Positions 36,904 through 46,484 of a stretch of DNA of 64,000 nt are shown here, piece by piece. Under the pieces are notes generated by a model. That model worked only from the letters and a program-made list of their open reading frames with translations. It was not told where the DNA came from and searched no databases. The stretch is from an uncultured Prevotella sp. (GTDB taxonomy: Bacteria > Bacteroidota > Bacteroidia > Bacteroidales > Bacteroidaceae). Each line of letters begins with the position of its first letter. Position 1 is the stretch's first letter. Made by a program: the position numbers and the translations under genes. The stretch is taken from assembly GCA_900315955.1 (NCBI GenBank), contig ONBC01000004.1, positions 16,223 through 80,222 of the forward strand, written 5' to 3'.

Positions 36904-39423
36904 TTGCTTTCAGCAGGGAAGAGGCGACACGCCTGGCCAGCAGTTCACCTCTTGCTCGGCATTCTCCGTGAGAAGAACTCCCCGGTGCTCGATTTGTTCA
37001 AGCAGCTCAGTATCAACACACAAACTGTCAAAGAAGAATTGGAAGAGAAGGTTCGTGAGGACGAGCTTAGTGAGCCCATTCAGACCAGTGAGCTCGTTCT
37101 TAATACGCAAGCAAGCAATATTCTGAAACTTGCTGTGCTCGAAGCGCGTATCCAGCATACACAGATGGTGGATGTGCAGCATCTTCTGCTCGCTATCCTC
37201 CACGACCAGGTGGACAATGGCGCCAAGGAAGTATTAGAGATGAACAATCTCGACTACGAGACAGCCCTCAAGATGCTTCGTAAACCTGCTACCAAGGATG
37301 GCATTGGCCTGTCCGATGAAGAGGAAGAAGACTTTGAGGAGGATGGCTCGATGGGCGCTGCCAAGCAGGGAAGCAATCGCCGGCAAGCAACAGCCACACA
37401 GCCTCAGGGCAACGGTAAGACACCGGTGCTCGACAACTTCTCTACCGACCTCACACGTGCGGCTGCCGAGGGCAAGCTCGACCCCGTTGTTGGCAGGGAG
37501 AAAGAGATTCAGCGCGTCATCGAGATTCTCGGACGCCGAAAGAAGAACAACCCCATCCTTATCGGTGAACCGGGTGTGGGCAAGAGTGCTATTGTCGAAG
37601 GCCTGGCACAGCTCATCGCCGGTCATAAGACATCGCCGATGCTCTTCAATCGCCGCGTGGTAAGTCTCGACATGACCGCCATTGTGGCAGGCACGAAATA
37701 CCGTGGACAGTTTGAGGAGCGTATCCGCGCCTTGCTCAAGGAGCTGGAGAACAACCCTAACATCATCGTCTTCATCGATGAGATTCATACTATCATCGGT
37801 GCCGGTTCAACCCCGGGCAGCATGGATGCCGCCAACATCATGAAACCGGCGCTTGCACGCGGCACGATACAGTGCATCGGTGCCACGACCGTAGACGAAT
37901 ACCGCAACTCTATCGAGAAGGACGGAGCTTTGGAGCGTCGTTTCCAGAAAGTTCTCGTTGAGCCGACGACGAAGGACGAGACGCTTCAGATCTTAGAGAA
38001 CATTAAGGAACGTTACGAGGATCATCATCACGTGACTTATACTGACGACTCTCTGAAGGAAGCCGTGCGTCTCGCTGACCGTTACATCACCGACCGTTTC
38101 ATGCCTGACAAGGCTATCGACATCATCGATGAGGTGGGCTCGCGCGTCCATCTGAAGAACGCTAAGGTGCCGCAGGAGATCACCGATAAGGAGAAGGATA
38201 TCGAGGACATCAAGCGTAAGAAGCAGGATGCCGTCGGCGCGCAGAACTTCGAGCTCGCCGCCAACTACCGTGACCGTCAGACAGAATTGGAGCAGGAGCT
38301 TCGTCTCCTGCAGCAAAAATGGCAGAAGGGCGAGGCTGAAACGCGACAAACTGTCACAGAGAAGGAAATTGCCGATGTCGTGTCGATGATGACTGGCATT
38401 CCGGTGCAGCGCATGGCTGAGGCTGAGGGCAAGCGCCTTCGCAATATGGGTACGGAGCTGAAGCAGCTTGTCATCGGCCAGGACAGTGCCATCGACAAGA
38501 TGGTGAAAGCCATCCAGCGAAACCGCGTCGGACTGAAAGATCCTAATCATCCTATCGGCGCGTTCATGTTCCTCGGGCCTACGGGTGTAGGTAAGACCTA
38601 TCTTGCCAAGCGCCTCGCAGAGAAGATGTTCGGCGCACAGGATGCCCTTATCCGCATCGACATGAGCGAATATACCGAGAGCTTCAATGTCTCCCGGCTC
38701 ATCGGCGCGCCTCCGGGGTATGTCGGTTATGAGGAGGGCGGACAGCTCACCGAGCAGGTGCGCCGTCATCCTTACTCCATCGTGCTTCTCGATGAGATAG
38801 AGAAAGCGCATGGCAATGTCTTCAACCTCTTGCTGCAGGTGCTCGACGAGGGTCGTCTGACCGATGGTAACGGGCGCTTGGTCGACTTCCGCAACACGGT
38901 CATCATCATGACTTCCAATGCGGGCACACGCCAGCTCAAGGAGTTCAGCCGTGGGGTAGGATTCAATGCGGGCGGCATCACGAATGCGGCCAACATGGAC
39001 AGCAAGGACAAGCAGTATGCCCGTTCCATCATCCAGAAGAGTCTCGCGAAGCAGTTCTCTCCCGAGTTCCTTAACCGGCTCGACGAGATCATCACCTTCG
39101 ACCAGCTCGACCTCACGTCGATCAAGAAGATTATCGACATTGAGCTCAAAGGACTCTACAAGCGTGTCGCTGACCTTGGCTTTACCATCACGCTCAGCGA
39201 CAAGGCGAAAGAGTTTGTTGCCACCAAGGGTTACGATGTACAGTTTGGTGCCCGTCCGTTGAAGCGTGCTATCCAGACTTATATCGAGGACGGTCTGTCT
39301 GAGATCATCCTTTCGGAGGAGGCTAAGCCGGGCGACACAATTGTCATCGACAAGGCTGACGACAAGGAGAAGCTGACCTTCAGCGTACCCAAAGCGGCGC
39401 TGGAAGAAAAGACAAACGAATAA
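36904..39423 (+). CDS. clpC: AAA+ protease chaperone ClpC, 5' end out of frame
   Basis: The open frame gives 839 residues from a TTG codon. It contains the second half of the Clp N-domain ([11 protein letters not shown] onward), the first AAA+ module (GEPGVGKSA), a UVR-like middle segment ([19 protein letters not shown]), the second AAA+ module (GPTGVGKTY) and a C-terminal D2 domain. A family-typical start, [20 protein letters not shown], lies at 36867 in another frame and stops at 36971. Restoring the usual 'GPEH' stretch needs 14 more bases near 36945 and would give 856 residues. As it stands, the protein can be made only from TTG 36904, with half the N-domain missing, or by frameshifting. 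A sequence error is possible. ClpC unfolds proteins for ClpP. Confidence 0.85.
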   Translation: MLSAGKRRHAWPAVHLLLGILREKNSPVLDLFKQLSINTQTVKEELEEKVREDELSEPIQTSELVLNTQASNILKLAVLEARIQHTQMVDVQHLLLAILHDQVDNGAKEVLEMNNLDYETALKMLRKPATKDGIGLSDEEEEDFEEDGSMGAAKQGSNRRQATATQPQGNGKTPVLDNFSTDLTRAAAEGKLDPVVGREKEIQRVIEILGRRKKNNPILIGEPGVGKSAIVEGLAQLIAGHKTSPMLFNRRVVSLDMTAIVAGTKYRGQFEERIRALLKELENNPNIIVFIDEIHTIIGAGSTPGSMDAANIMKPALARGTIQCIGATTVDEYRNSIEKDGALERRFQKVLVEPTTKDETLQILENIKERYEDHHHVTYTDDSLKEAVRLADRYITDRFMPDKAIDIIDEVGSRVHLKNAKVPQEITDKEKDIEDIKRKKQDAVGAQNFELAANYRDRQTELEQELRLLQQKWQKGEAETRQTVTEKEIADVVSMMTGIPVQRMAEAEGKRLRNMGTELKQLVIGQDSAIDKMVKAIQRNRVGLKDPNHPIGAFMFLGPTGVGKTYLAKRLAEKMFGAQDALIRIDMSEYTESFNVSRLIGAPPGYVGYEEGGQLTEQVRRHPYSIVLLDEIEKAHGNVFNLLLQVLDEGRLTDGNGRLVDFRNTVIIMTSNAGTRQLKEFSRGVGFNAGGITNAANMDSKDKQYARSIIQKSLAKQFSPEFLNRLDEIITFDQLDLTSIKKIIDIELKGLYKRVADLGFTITLSDKAKEFVATKGYDVQFGARPLKRAIQTYIEDGLSEIILSEEAKPGDTIVIDKADDKEKLTFSVPKAALEEKTNE

Positions 39424-39444
39424 TAATAAGAAGCCCGGAAGTTC

Positions 39445-39499
39445 AGAAGTCCGGAAGTCCAGTCATATGCTAAAGCGTGTAGTGGACTTCCGGACTTCT
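39445..39499 (+). terminator. Hairpin after clpC (repeat family H, short form)
   Basis: Arms 39445-39461 (AGAAGTCCGGAAGTCCA) and 39483-39499 are perfect 17-base reverse complements around a 21-base loop. Further degenerate copies of CTTCCGAACTTCTGA follow to 39558. It probably terminates clpC and belongs to the same family as 4211-4291 and 12577-12657. Confidence 0.65.
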
Positions 39500-39572
39500 T
39501 AAATTCCGCACTTCCGAACTTCTGAACTTCTGAACTTCCGAACTTCCGAACTTCTGATACTATAAACCATTC

Positions 39573-40811
39573 ATGAACATGCCAAATACCATTGCTCCCT
39601 TTGGAAAGCCGCTTTATGTCATGCTGAAGCCTGTTGGAGCTGCTTGCAACCTCCGATGCAAATATTGCTATTACCTTGAAAAGAAAAGTCTCTATCATCC
39701 AGGAGAGCCGTCCATGATGACGGAGGAGCTTTTAGAACAGTTCACGCGCGAGTATATCGAAGCTCAGTCCATGCCTCAGGTGCTCTTCACCTGGCATGGG
39801 GGTGAGCCGCTGATGCGTCCATTGAGTTTTTACAAGAAAGCCTTGGAGCTGCAGCGGAAATATGCCGGTGGCCGCCGCATAGACAATGTCATCCAGACCA
39901 ACGGTACCTTGCTGACCGACGAGTGGTGCGAATTCTTAGCTGAAAACCATTGGCTTGTGGGCATCTCGGTAGATGGTCCGCAGGAGTTTCATGACGAGTA
40001 TCGCCGGACGCAGACCGGCAGGCCTTCCTGGTTGAAAACAATGAACGGCATCAAACTGCTCAACAAACATGGCGTGGAATGGAACGCTATGGCGGTGGTC
40101 AACGATTTTAATGCTGACTATCCACTCGACTTCTATCATTTCTTCAGGGACAACGGCTGCACCTATCTTCAGATCACACCCATTGTGGAGCGCATTGTCA
40201 GGCATGCCGATGGCCGGCATTTAGCTGACATCAATGATCCAGAAGACGCACCCTTAGCCGATTTCTCCGTAACACCGGAACAGTGGGGCCATTTCCTTTG
40301 TACCATCTTCGACGAATGGGTGCGCCGGGATGTAGGCCAATTCTATGTGGAGACCTTCGACTGCATCTTGGCCAACTGGGTGGGTCAAGCCCCCGGAATA
40401 TGTGTCTATGCGCGTGAGTGTGGGCATGCCGGGGTCATGGAGCACAACGGCGATGTCTACTCCTGTGACCACTTTGTCTTCCCAGAATACAAATTGGGTA
40501 ACATCCGGTCCAAGTCGATAGCTGAGATGCTCTATGGTGAGCAGCAAAGGCAGTTTAGTCAGCTCAAGCATGCGTCTCTTCCGCGGCAGTGCCGGGAATG
40601 CAAGTTCGAGTTTGCCTGTCATGGCGAGTGTCCCAAGAACCGTTTCGTACGGGACAAATACGGCGAGCCTGGGCTAAACTATCTGTGCCGTGGCTATCAC
40701 AGGTTCCTGGAGCATGTCGCCCCATACATGGATTATATGAAACATGAATTAGACAATCAGCGTCCGCCTGCAAACATTATGGAGGCGGTGAGAAAAGGAT
40801 ATTTTCGTTGA
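39573..40811 (+). CDS. Anaerobic sulfatase-maturating radical SAM enzyme
   Basis: 412 residues. The radical-SAM cluster motif C-x3-C-x2-C is at Cys25, Cys29 and Cys32 (CNLRCKYC). The C-terminal SPASM region has the further cysteines expected for two auxiliary Fe-S clusters (CVYARECGHAG, YSCDHF, CRECKFEFACHGEC). Such anSME enzymes oxidise the active-site Cys or Ser of sulfatases to formylglycine without oxygen. No sulfatase of that type is in the window (the LtaS-like protein uses Thr), so targets must be elsewhere. A start at the second ATG (39579) is also possible. Confidence 0.93.
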   Translation: MNMPNTIAPFGKPLYVMLKPVGAACNLRCKYCYYLEKKSLYHPGEPSMMTEELLEQFTREYIEAQSMPQVLFTWHGGEPLMRPLSFYKKALELQRKYAGGRRIDNVIQTNGTLLTDEWCEFLAENHWLVGISVDGPQEFHDEYRRTQTGRPSWLKTMNGIKLLNKHGVEWNAMAVVNDFNADYPLDFYHFFRDNGCTYLQITPIVERIVRHADGRHLADINDPEDAPLADFSVTPEQWGHFLCTIFDEWVRRDVGQFYVETFDCILANWVGQAPGICVYARECGHAGVMEHNGDVYSCDHFVFPEYKLGNIRSKSIAEMLYGEQQRQFSQLKHASLPRQCRECKFEFACHGECPKNRFVRDKYGEPGLNYLCRGYHRFLEHVAPYMDYMKHELDNQRPPANIMEAVRKGYFR

Positions 40812-40831
40812 AGAACAGAAAAATATTATGT

Positions 40832-40867
40832 TTTGTTATTCTAATTAGATAATAAGTTGTAACTTTG
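40832..40867 (+). promoter_or_regulatory. Promoter of the BASS transporter gene
   Basis: TTTG at 40832-40835 and TAACTTTG at 40860-40867 with a 24-base spacer, slightly long. The transcript would start near 40872, about 40 bases before the ATG at 40914. Confidence 0.5.
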
Positions 40868-40913
40868 CACCAATTTACAATAAAAGGTAATAGATTGTTA
40901 TAATTCAGAGGCT

Positions 40914-41990
40914 ATGGTAAAAGCTTTATTATCGTTTTCAGGATGGCTCGCCAAGCATGCAACCGTCTTTGTAATTGGTATTGCACTGTTCACATTCTTC
41001 TTCCCACCTGTTTTCAACTGGGTGCGTGGCACCACGCAGACGGTTATCTTAGGGATCATCATGCTGACGATGGGTCTGACGCTTACCACCGACGACTTCC
41101 GCATCTTGGCGCGCAGACCTTTGGACATCTTCATTGGTGCCTGCGCACAGTTTATCATCATGCCGGGTGTAGCCTATACGCTCGTCCATGTGTTCCATCT
41201 TGAGCCCGCCTTAGCCTTGGGCATCCTCCTTGTGGGCTGCTGCCCCGGTGGTGTGTCGAGCAACGTCATGTCCTATCTGTGCCATGGCGACGTGGCTTTT
41301 TCCGTAGGCATGTCGTGTGCGTCCACGCTGGTGGCTCCGGTGATGACTCCGTTGCTGATGCAGTTCTTGGGAGGCCAGATCATCCATATCGATACCGTGG
41401 GCATGTTCAGCAACATCATCATTGTCACCATCATACCTGTAGCTGTAGGATGTTTCCTCAACTATACGTTCAGCAAGCGCAGTTTCTTTCCAACGTTGCA
41501 GGGTCTGATGCCCGCCGTGAGCGTGCTGTGTCTCGCTGTCATCGTCGGCGGTGTCATCTCAACGGTACACGACGATCTCGTGTCTCGTGGTTTTATCCTG
41601 TTTCTTTGGACCTTTGCTGTCGTGCTTTGCCACAACTCTTTGGGCTACCTGCTTGGTTGGTTTACCGGACGTTTGGCCGGATTCAATGTAGCCAAGAAGC
41701 GCACGATCTCCCTTGAGGTGGGCATGCAGAACGCCGGCCTTGCCACGGTCCTGGCTTCCAACTTCTTCGCTGCTCAGCCTTTGGCGGTGCTGCCTTGCGC
41801 CATCAGCTGCGCTTGGCACAGTATCTCCGGTACCATCCTTGTAGGGCTTTACCTGCGCTGGGATCTGCGTCATCCCGAGGCTGCCAAGGCGCTGACGGAG
41901 GCTGCAACCGCTCAGACCGATGCTGCGGCTCAGACCGATGAAGAGCCTGCTTTTGCCACGGAAGCGGTGGTAAAAGGGAAAGCAGAGTAA
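40914..41990 (+). CDS. Bile acid:sodium symporter-family transporter (BASS)
   Basis: 358 residues with nine or ten membrane helices. The family signatures are present: MLTMGLTLTTDDF in an early helix, GCCPGGVSSNVMSYLCHGDVAFSV at the crossing of the substrate site, and LEVGMQNAGLATVLASNFF near the C-terminus. The last 45 residues are hydrophilic, Ala/Thr/Glu-rich and contain a TDAAAQTD repeat. The substrate may be a bile acid, a keto acid or a vitamin precursor, and neighbours do not decide it. Confidence 0.9.
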   Translation: MVKALLSFSGWLAKHATVFVIGIALFTFFFPPVFNWVRGTTQTVILGIIMLTMGLTLTTDDFRILARRPLDIFIGACAQFIIMPGVAYTLVHVFHLEPALALGILLVGCCPGGVSSNVMSYLCHGDVAFSVGMSCASTLVAPVMTPLLMQFLGGQIIHIDTVGMFSNIIIVTIIPVAVGCFLNYTFSKRSFFPTLQGLMPAVSVLCLAVIVGGVISTVHDDLVSRGFILFLWTFAVVLCHNSLGYLLGWFTGRLAGFNVAKKRTISLEVGMQNAGLATVLASNFFAAQPLAVLPCAISCAWHSISGTILVGLYLRWDLRHPEAAKALTEAATAQTDAAAQTDEEPAFATEAVVKGKAE

Positions 41991-42152
41991 GCGCCAGCCT
42001 CTCTTTCTTATTGAAAGCAGATACTGACTCAGGAAGCAGAAACTGGCCCGGAAGCAGGATCTGACAGAGAAGGCATAATCTGAGGTCGGAAAATTAGTAC
42101 CGTCCACGATTTTTTTTTAGCTTATCCGTGTAAGTGTTCCTGCTATTTTCCG

Positions 42153-42160
42153 TAACTTTG
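42153..42160 (+). promoter_or_regulatory. -7 element of deoD
   Basis: TAACTTTG at 42153-42160, 28 bases before the deoD ATG. No clear -33 motif is present at the standard distance. Confidence 0.5.
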
Positions 42161-42187
42161 CAGTAGAATCATAAAAACAAACATATT

Positions 42188-42886
42188 ATGTCTACACCAC
42201 ACAATGCTGCCAAAGTAGGGGAAATAGCAGAAACCGTTATCATGTCGGGCGACCCGCTTCGTGCCAAGTTCATGGCAGAGAAGTTTTTAGACAATGCCGC
42301 ATGCTTCAACACCGTGAGAAACATGTTCGGATATACAGGAACGTATCAGGGCAGACCTGTCAGTGTCATGGGACACGGCATGGGTATGCCCTCGATTGGT
42401 ATCTATACCTATGAACTCTATCATTTCTATGGTGTCCGGCAGATTATCCGTGTCGGAACGGCAGGATCAATCCAGAAAGGTATCAACATTGGCGATATCA
42501 TCTTGGCCCAAGGAGCCTGCACCGACTCCAACTATCTCCACCAATATGGTTTGCCGGGGACTTATGCGCCTATTGCCGACTTCGATCTGCTCTCACGGGC
42601 TGTAGACAAATGCAAGGAGATGGGGGTCGACTATCAGGTTGGCAACGTGCTCTCCTCCGATATTTTCTACGACGACAACAAGGAATGGCATCAGTGGCAG
42701 AAGATGGGCATCCTCGCCTTGGAGATGGAGAGCGCCGCCCTCTATGCCAATGCAGCCCGGGCGGGGAAAAAAGCCTTGGCGTTGTTCACCGTCAGCGACA
42801 ACCTCATCGAAGCAAAGGCTGCTACGGCCGAGCAGCGACAGCAGGCGTTCACCGACATGATGGAGGTGGCATTCAGCTTGATATGA
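42188..42886 (+). CDS. deoD: Purine-nucleoside phosphorylase, DeoD type
   Basis: 232 residues, matching the hexameric bacterial type (about 235). Visible signatures are GDPLRAKFMAEKFL, GHGMGMPSIGIYTYEL (the family pattern), GTAGSIQK, and MESAALYANA, whose Glu binds ribose. It cleaves purine (deoxy)nucleosides with phosphate to base and sugar 1-phosphate. It has its own promoter. Confidence 0.96.
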   Translation: MSTPHNAAKVGEIAETVIMSGDPLRAKFMAEKFLDNAACFNTVRNMFGYTGTYQGRPVSVMGHGMGMPSIGIYTYELYHFYGVRQIIRVGTAGSIQKGINIGDIILAQGACTDSNYLHQYGLPGTYAPIADFDLLSRAVDKCKEMGVDYQVGNVLSSDIFYDDNKEWHQWQKMGILALEMESAALYANAARAGKKALALFTVSDNLIEAKAATAEQRQQAFTDMMEVAFSLI

Positions 42887-42917
42887 TCATTATTGTATTT
42901 GAAGAAACTCCTTAGCT

Positions 42918-44009
42918 ATGTCAACTAAACTTTCATGGATCTTTTTGTCCCTTCTTTTTGGTGTTAAGGCAATGGCATTCGGGGATATACGGCTGGTGGT
43001 AGGAACTTATACGGATGGTGGCAGTCATGGCATTTACAGTTTTTCACTCAATGAAGAGACGGGAGCATCGAAGCTCCTCGACTCTCTGCAGCTGAAGAAT
43101 CCTTCTTATCTCGTTCCTTTCCGCGAGGGTCGTTGCCTCTTGGCCGTGTCAGAGATGAGCGATTCAACGGCATCTCTGAACGCGATCCGTTTCGACCGGA
43201 CTACGGGACACATGGTGCTCATCAACTCACAACCCACGGGCGGAGAGGATCCTTGCTACGTCGCTACCAACGGGAAGACAGCGCTCACGGCCAACTATAC
43301 CGGCGGGAGCCTGTCGGTCTTCCCGATCTTGCGCGATGGCTCCTTGGGTTCGCGGCCCCAACTCTTTCATGGACATACGGGAGGCCCGGATCTCAAGCGT
43401 CAGAGTTCGGCACATATCCACTGTGCCCGTTTCCTCGGCAAAGCGGAAGTGCTGGCGACGGATTTCAGTGCCGATGCCATCCTGCGCTTCCGCTATGCAG
43501 CCGGCCAACTGACCCCGCTTGGTGTTGCCGGCCGGCTTGACAGTGGGTCGGCTCCGCGCCACTTAGCCTTCTCGCGTGACGGTCGCACCGTCTATGCCAT
43601 GAGTGAGATAGCGGGTACAGTCACCGTCTTCCGAAACGAGGGCGGAGCTCTCAAGAAGATCCAGGTCATCGCATCCGACACGGTCGGCGGAGAGGGAGGG
43701 GCAGATATTCACCTCTCCCCCGACGGACGTTTCCTCTATTCGAGCAACCGACTCAAAGCCGATGGCATCGCTGTCTTCAAAGTCCATGCACAAAGTGGCA
43801 AGCTCGAGAAGGTCGGTTATCAATACACAGGCCTCCATCCCCGCAATTTCAACATTACGCCCAATGGCAGATTGATGCTCGTAGCCTGCCGTGACAGCAA
43901 TGTCATCCAGGTATATCAAATTGATCCACGGTCGGGGATGCTCACCGATCTTCACAAGGACATCCATCTTAGCAAGCCCGTATGTGTGAAGTTTGTCAGC
44001 CACTTTTAG
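42918..44009 (+). CDS. Secreted beta-propeller lactonase (6-phosphogluconolactonase-like)
   Basis: 363 residues with a signal peptide (LSWIFLSLLFGVKAMA), and thus exported, unlike the cytoplasmic E. coli enzyme YbhE. The protein has the seven-bladed pattern: GTYTDGGSHGIYSFSLNEETG, HIHCARF-like segments, ADIHLSPDGRFLYSSNR and HPRNFNITPNGRLMLVACRDSN. With an export signal, the substrate is probably an extracellular or periplasmic lactone, and the pentose-phosphate role is doubtful. It starts 31 bases after deoD. Confidence 0.85.
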   Translation: MSTKLSWIFLSLLFGVKAMAFGDIRLVVGTYTDGGSHGIYSFSLNEETGASKLLDSLQLKNPSYLVPFREGRCLLAVSEMSDSTASLNAIRFDRTTGHMVLINSQPTGGEDPCYVATNGKTALTANYTGGSLSVFPILRDGSLGSRPQLFHGHTGGPDLKRQSSAHIHCARFLGKAEVLATDFSADAILRFRYAAGQLTPLGVAGRLDSGSAPRHLAFSRDGRTVYAMSEIAGTVTVFRNEGGALKKIQVIASDTVGGEGGADIHLSPDGRFLYSSNRLKADGIAVFKVHAQSGKLEKVGYQYTGLHPRNFNITPNGRLMLVACRDSNVIQVYQIDPRSGMLTDLHKDIHLSKPVCVKFVSHF

Positions 44010-44039
44010 CTACTTTTGCAACCCAAGGAATATTTGCTC

Positions 44040-44174
44040 ATGGCAAAGAATGAAATAAATGGTCTATGCTCGTGCTCTATACGCTTCATAATAGTGACAA
44101 TGGCATCATGTGTTTTAGTGAGATCCACGGTCGGATGGGCCAAGCAACACTTCGACGAAGTGGTTAAGCCATAA
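44040..44174 (+). CDS. Possible small ORF (44 residues)
   Basis: ATG at 44040, stop TAA at 44172-44174. The product starts MAKNEINGLCSCSIRFIIV and has one hydrophobic stretch. TACTTTTG (44011-44018), a match to the -7 element, lies 21 bases upstream. The ORF is only 44 codons and I know no homologue. It could be chance. Confidence 0.25.
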   Translation: MAKNEINGLCSCSIRFIIVTMASCVLVRSTVGWAKQHFDEVVKP

Positions 44175-44210
44175 GACAAAATAAATAAGGTATTTGAAAC
44201 TTTTTGGAGC

Positions 44211-45062
44211 GTGATGAAGAAAGGACTTGTTTTGGAAGGAGGTGCCCTGCGCGGATTGTTCACCGCAGGCGTTATCGATGTCATGATGGAGGCAGGCATC
44301 GATTTCGACGGACTGATCGGCGTGTCGGCGGGTGCCGCCTTCGGTTGTAACTATAAGAGTCATCAGCCTGGACGTGTCATACGTTATAACAAACGTTATG
44401 CCCGCGACTGGCGCTATTGCAGTGTGAGGTCGCTGTTGAAAACCGGTGACATCTTCGGTGCAGAATTCGACTACCATACGTTGCCCGACGAATTAGACAA
44501 GTTTGATGTTTCAACCTTTGACGAGAGTCCTATGGAGTTTTATGCTGTTTGTACCGACCTCGTTACCGGCGAGCCGGTCTACAAGCTTCTTATGCACCAT
44601 GGCTATGAGTTCAACGAATGGATCCGGGCATCAGCCTCTATGCCTTTGGCCTCAAGGGTCGTTGAAGTGGCAGGCAGAAAACTGCTTGACGGCGGCATAG
44701 CCGATTCGATTCCCTTACGATTCTTTGAACAGCAGGGCTATGACAGGAATGTCGTTGTTCTGACGCAGCCTGAGGGATTTGTGAAGAGGCCCAATCCGTT
44801 GATGCCGCTTATCAGGCTTCAGCTCCACCGCTATCCTAAGTTCCTCAAGGCGGCGGCTGAGCGACACCTGATGTACAATGCTGAGACTGGGTATGTGCGT
44901 CAGCGGGAAAAGGCGGGCCAGGTCTTCGTCGTCCGCCCAGCGTCGGTATTGCCCATTAAGCATATCACCCATGACCCGCTGCTTATGCAGACAGTGTATG
45001 AGGAGGGACGCAAGGCCATGCTGATAAAGCTTGAGGCGTTGAAGGCTTTTCTGTCAGAATAG
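44211..45062 (+). CDS. Patatin-like phospholipase (YjjU type)
   Basis: 283 residues, no signal peptide. The oxyanion motif GGALRG is at the N-terminus. The nucleophile is Ser39 in GVSAGA, and the catalytic Asp is Asp160 in LLDGGIADSIP. This is the two-residue catalytic dyad of patatin lipases. A cytoplasmic or membrane-associated esterase or phospholipase is implied, with unknown substrate. Repeat block A begins 148 bases after its stop. Confidence 0.9.
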   Translation: MMKKGLVLEGGALRGLFTAGVIDVMMEAGIDFDGLIGVSAGAAFGCNYKSHQPGRVIRYNKRYARDWRYCSVRSLLKTGDIFGAEFDYHTLPDELDKFDVSTFDESPMEFYAVCTDLVTGEPVYKLLMHHGYEFNEWIRASASMPLASRVVEVAGRKLLDGGIADSIPLRFFEQQGYDRNVVVLTQPEGFVKRPNPLMPLIRLQLHRYPKFLKAAAERHLMYNAETGYVRQREKAGQVFVVRPASVLPIKHITHDPLLMQTVYEEGRKAMLIKLEALKAFLSE

Positions 45063-45210
45063 GATCCGGTGACAAACTGTGGTGACAGCCATCCGGAGGA
45101 AAAGAAGCCTTCAGCGCCCCGGCTGGCTACTGTATTCATCATTGGGACACCCAAGTCGGCGGTTCGAGCGTGTCACAAAGTTTCTGTTCTTTGCAGATGG
45201 GTTGTCCGAT

Positions 45211-45767
45211 CAGCGAATGCCGGTCGAAAGTTAAGGAGAGAGTTACGAGCAGAGATTTATATTCTATCCTGTTCCAATTCTAACAAAAACAAATAAAACT
45301 CTTGCTGTGATGCAAGTCGATTCTCGCAGTGGCGTATATATTTTCTCGCAGAGCCGCAGAGCTTATTGAGCCACAGAGAGTTTTCTCGCAGAGCCGCAGA
45401 GATAATCGAGCCGCGGAGTTATTTCTTCTGAGACTTAGAGCATGCAGAGAGACCTTCGGTCTTTCGTGTGTCGTATTGGCCATTTGCAGGGCGCGGCCCT
45501 TGTGGCCGTCCGCACCCCGGATGGGAAATTGGTTACCCAGCCATGGCGGACGGCCACAAGGGCCGCGCCCTGCAAGAGGATCGGAATATACACGAGAAGC
45601 ATAGTTCCGCGTTAAGCGAGCGATAGCGAGGATAAGTCGTGAAGAGTCGTGAAAGGCGCTGCTAAAAGGTAAAAGCCGTGCAAAGCCGTTGCAAAAATAT
45701 TCATGCTTCTCCTTTGCGACCTTTGCGACTTGGCGAGAAAAATATCCCGCGACAGTTGATCTTCTCT
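45211..45767 (+). repeat. Repeat block A (direct copy, pair of 50650-51138)
   Basis: 557 bp that align with 50650-51138 over nearly their full length, beginning CAGCGAATGC.GGTCGAAAG and ending GCGACAGTTGATCTTCTCT. Modules in order: CTTGCTGTGATGCAAG (45301-45316), TTTTCTCGCAGAGCCGCAGAG units, the 30-base-arm hairpin G (45484-45575), GCGTTAAGCGAGCG, GTCGTGAAGAGTCGTGAAAGGC and CTTTGCGACTTGGCGAGAAA. A has extra internal units relative to B. ORFs read through it are not convincing genes. Confidence 0.8.
45484..45575. repeat. Hairpin G in block A
   Basis: Arms 45484-45513 and 45546-45575 are perfect 30-base reverse complements (outer part TTGCAGGGCGCGGCC) with a 32-base loop. This is the longest perfect hairpin in the window. 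It has no T tract, so it is not a standard terminator. Confidence 0.9.
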
Positions 45768-45840
45768 AAAGCCAAAAGTCTCTCTGCCTCGGAATTCTTG
45801 TCACAACCTGCCAGCCTCGAAGAGGCTGAATGCTCCATAA

Positions 45841-45877
45841 CCCCAGTCTAAACGAGCGAAGCGAGTGCAGACTGGGG
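45841..45877. repeat. 37-base inverted repeat pair, left copy
   Basis: This copy is the exact reverse complement of 45988-46024, 110 bases away. Each copy is itself palindromic at its ends (CCCCAGTCT...AGACTGGGG) and contains GAGCGAAGCGAG. The space between has GAGAGGC/GCCTCTC-type palindromes. Confidence 0.85.
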
Positions 45878-45987
45878 TGTGTTGATGACAGCAAGACTGG
45901 CTGAGGACGTGCCTCGGAGAGGCACAATGCGCGATGCATTCAGCCTCTCCGAGGCTGGCAGTAAGTTCACGACCACCTATTAACAGT

Positions 45988-46024
45988 CCCCAGTCTGCAC
46001 TCGCTTCGCTCGTTTAGACTGGGG
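45988..46024. repeat. 37-base inverted repeat pair, right copy
   Basis: The exact reverse complement of 45841-45877. The two could fold into a stem of 37 base pairs. Confidence 0.85.
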
Positions 46025-46040
46025 TTATGAAAAATTCAGC

Positions 46041-46100
46041 CTCTCCGAGGCTGCCCCCACCGACGCACGACTCTCCGAGGCTGCCCCCACTAACGCACGA
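46041..46100 (+). repeat. 30-base tandem repeat, two copies
   Basis: 46041-46070 and 46071-46100 both start CTCTCCGAGGCTGCCCCCAC and end ACGCACGA, differing at two bases (CG versus TA). The CTCTCCGAGGCTG part is the same palindrome that recurs at 45940-45960. Confidence 0.85.
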
Positions 46101-46119
46101 TCCTCTGCTTTCTCCTCTA

Positions 46120-46452
46120 AAGGCCGAAGGCCGCTCAGCGGTCTCAGCCTCTCACACGCATCATCTCTGCGGCTCAATAAACTCTGCGGCTCTGCGTGAA
46201 AAGTCTATACGCTTTGCGAGAAAAGAGCAACTGTCGCGGGATATTTTTTCTCGCCAAGCCGCCAAGGTCGCGAAGGAGAAGCATGAATGATTTAGCAGCG
46301 ACTTTCCACGACGTATGCTTTGTTAGCAGCGACTTTCCACGACTCTTCACGACTTATGCTCGCTGTCGCTCGCTTAGCGCGGAACTATGCTCTTCGTGTA
46401 CATTCCGATCCTCTTGCAGGGCGCGGCCCTGACCCTCCTACCCGCACCCTGC
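46120..46452 (-). repeat. Inverted partial copy of block A
   Basis: Read on the minus strand, this repeats the block A modules in order: the hairpin-G left arm (TTGCAGGGCGCGGCCCT at 46414-46430), GCGCGGAACTATGCTCTTCGTG, CTTTCCACGACT units, GGCGAGAAAAAATATCCCGCG and CTCTGCGGCTC. A shorter matching inverted piece follows block B at 51355-51465, so both blocks have a direct-then-inverted arrangement. Confidence 0.7.
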
Positions 46453-46484
46453 CATAGAAACGATGAATAAATCACTCATTTTTC

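Noticed and set aside
45329-45604. 91-codon plus-strand ORF in block A and similar ORFs at 46027-46432, 50802-51144 and 51249-51746
   Set aside because: They are read through the repeat blocks and hairpins, in several frames and both strands, with products rich in Arg/Pro/Gly/Ser. No family resemblance and no start signals.
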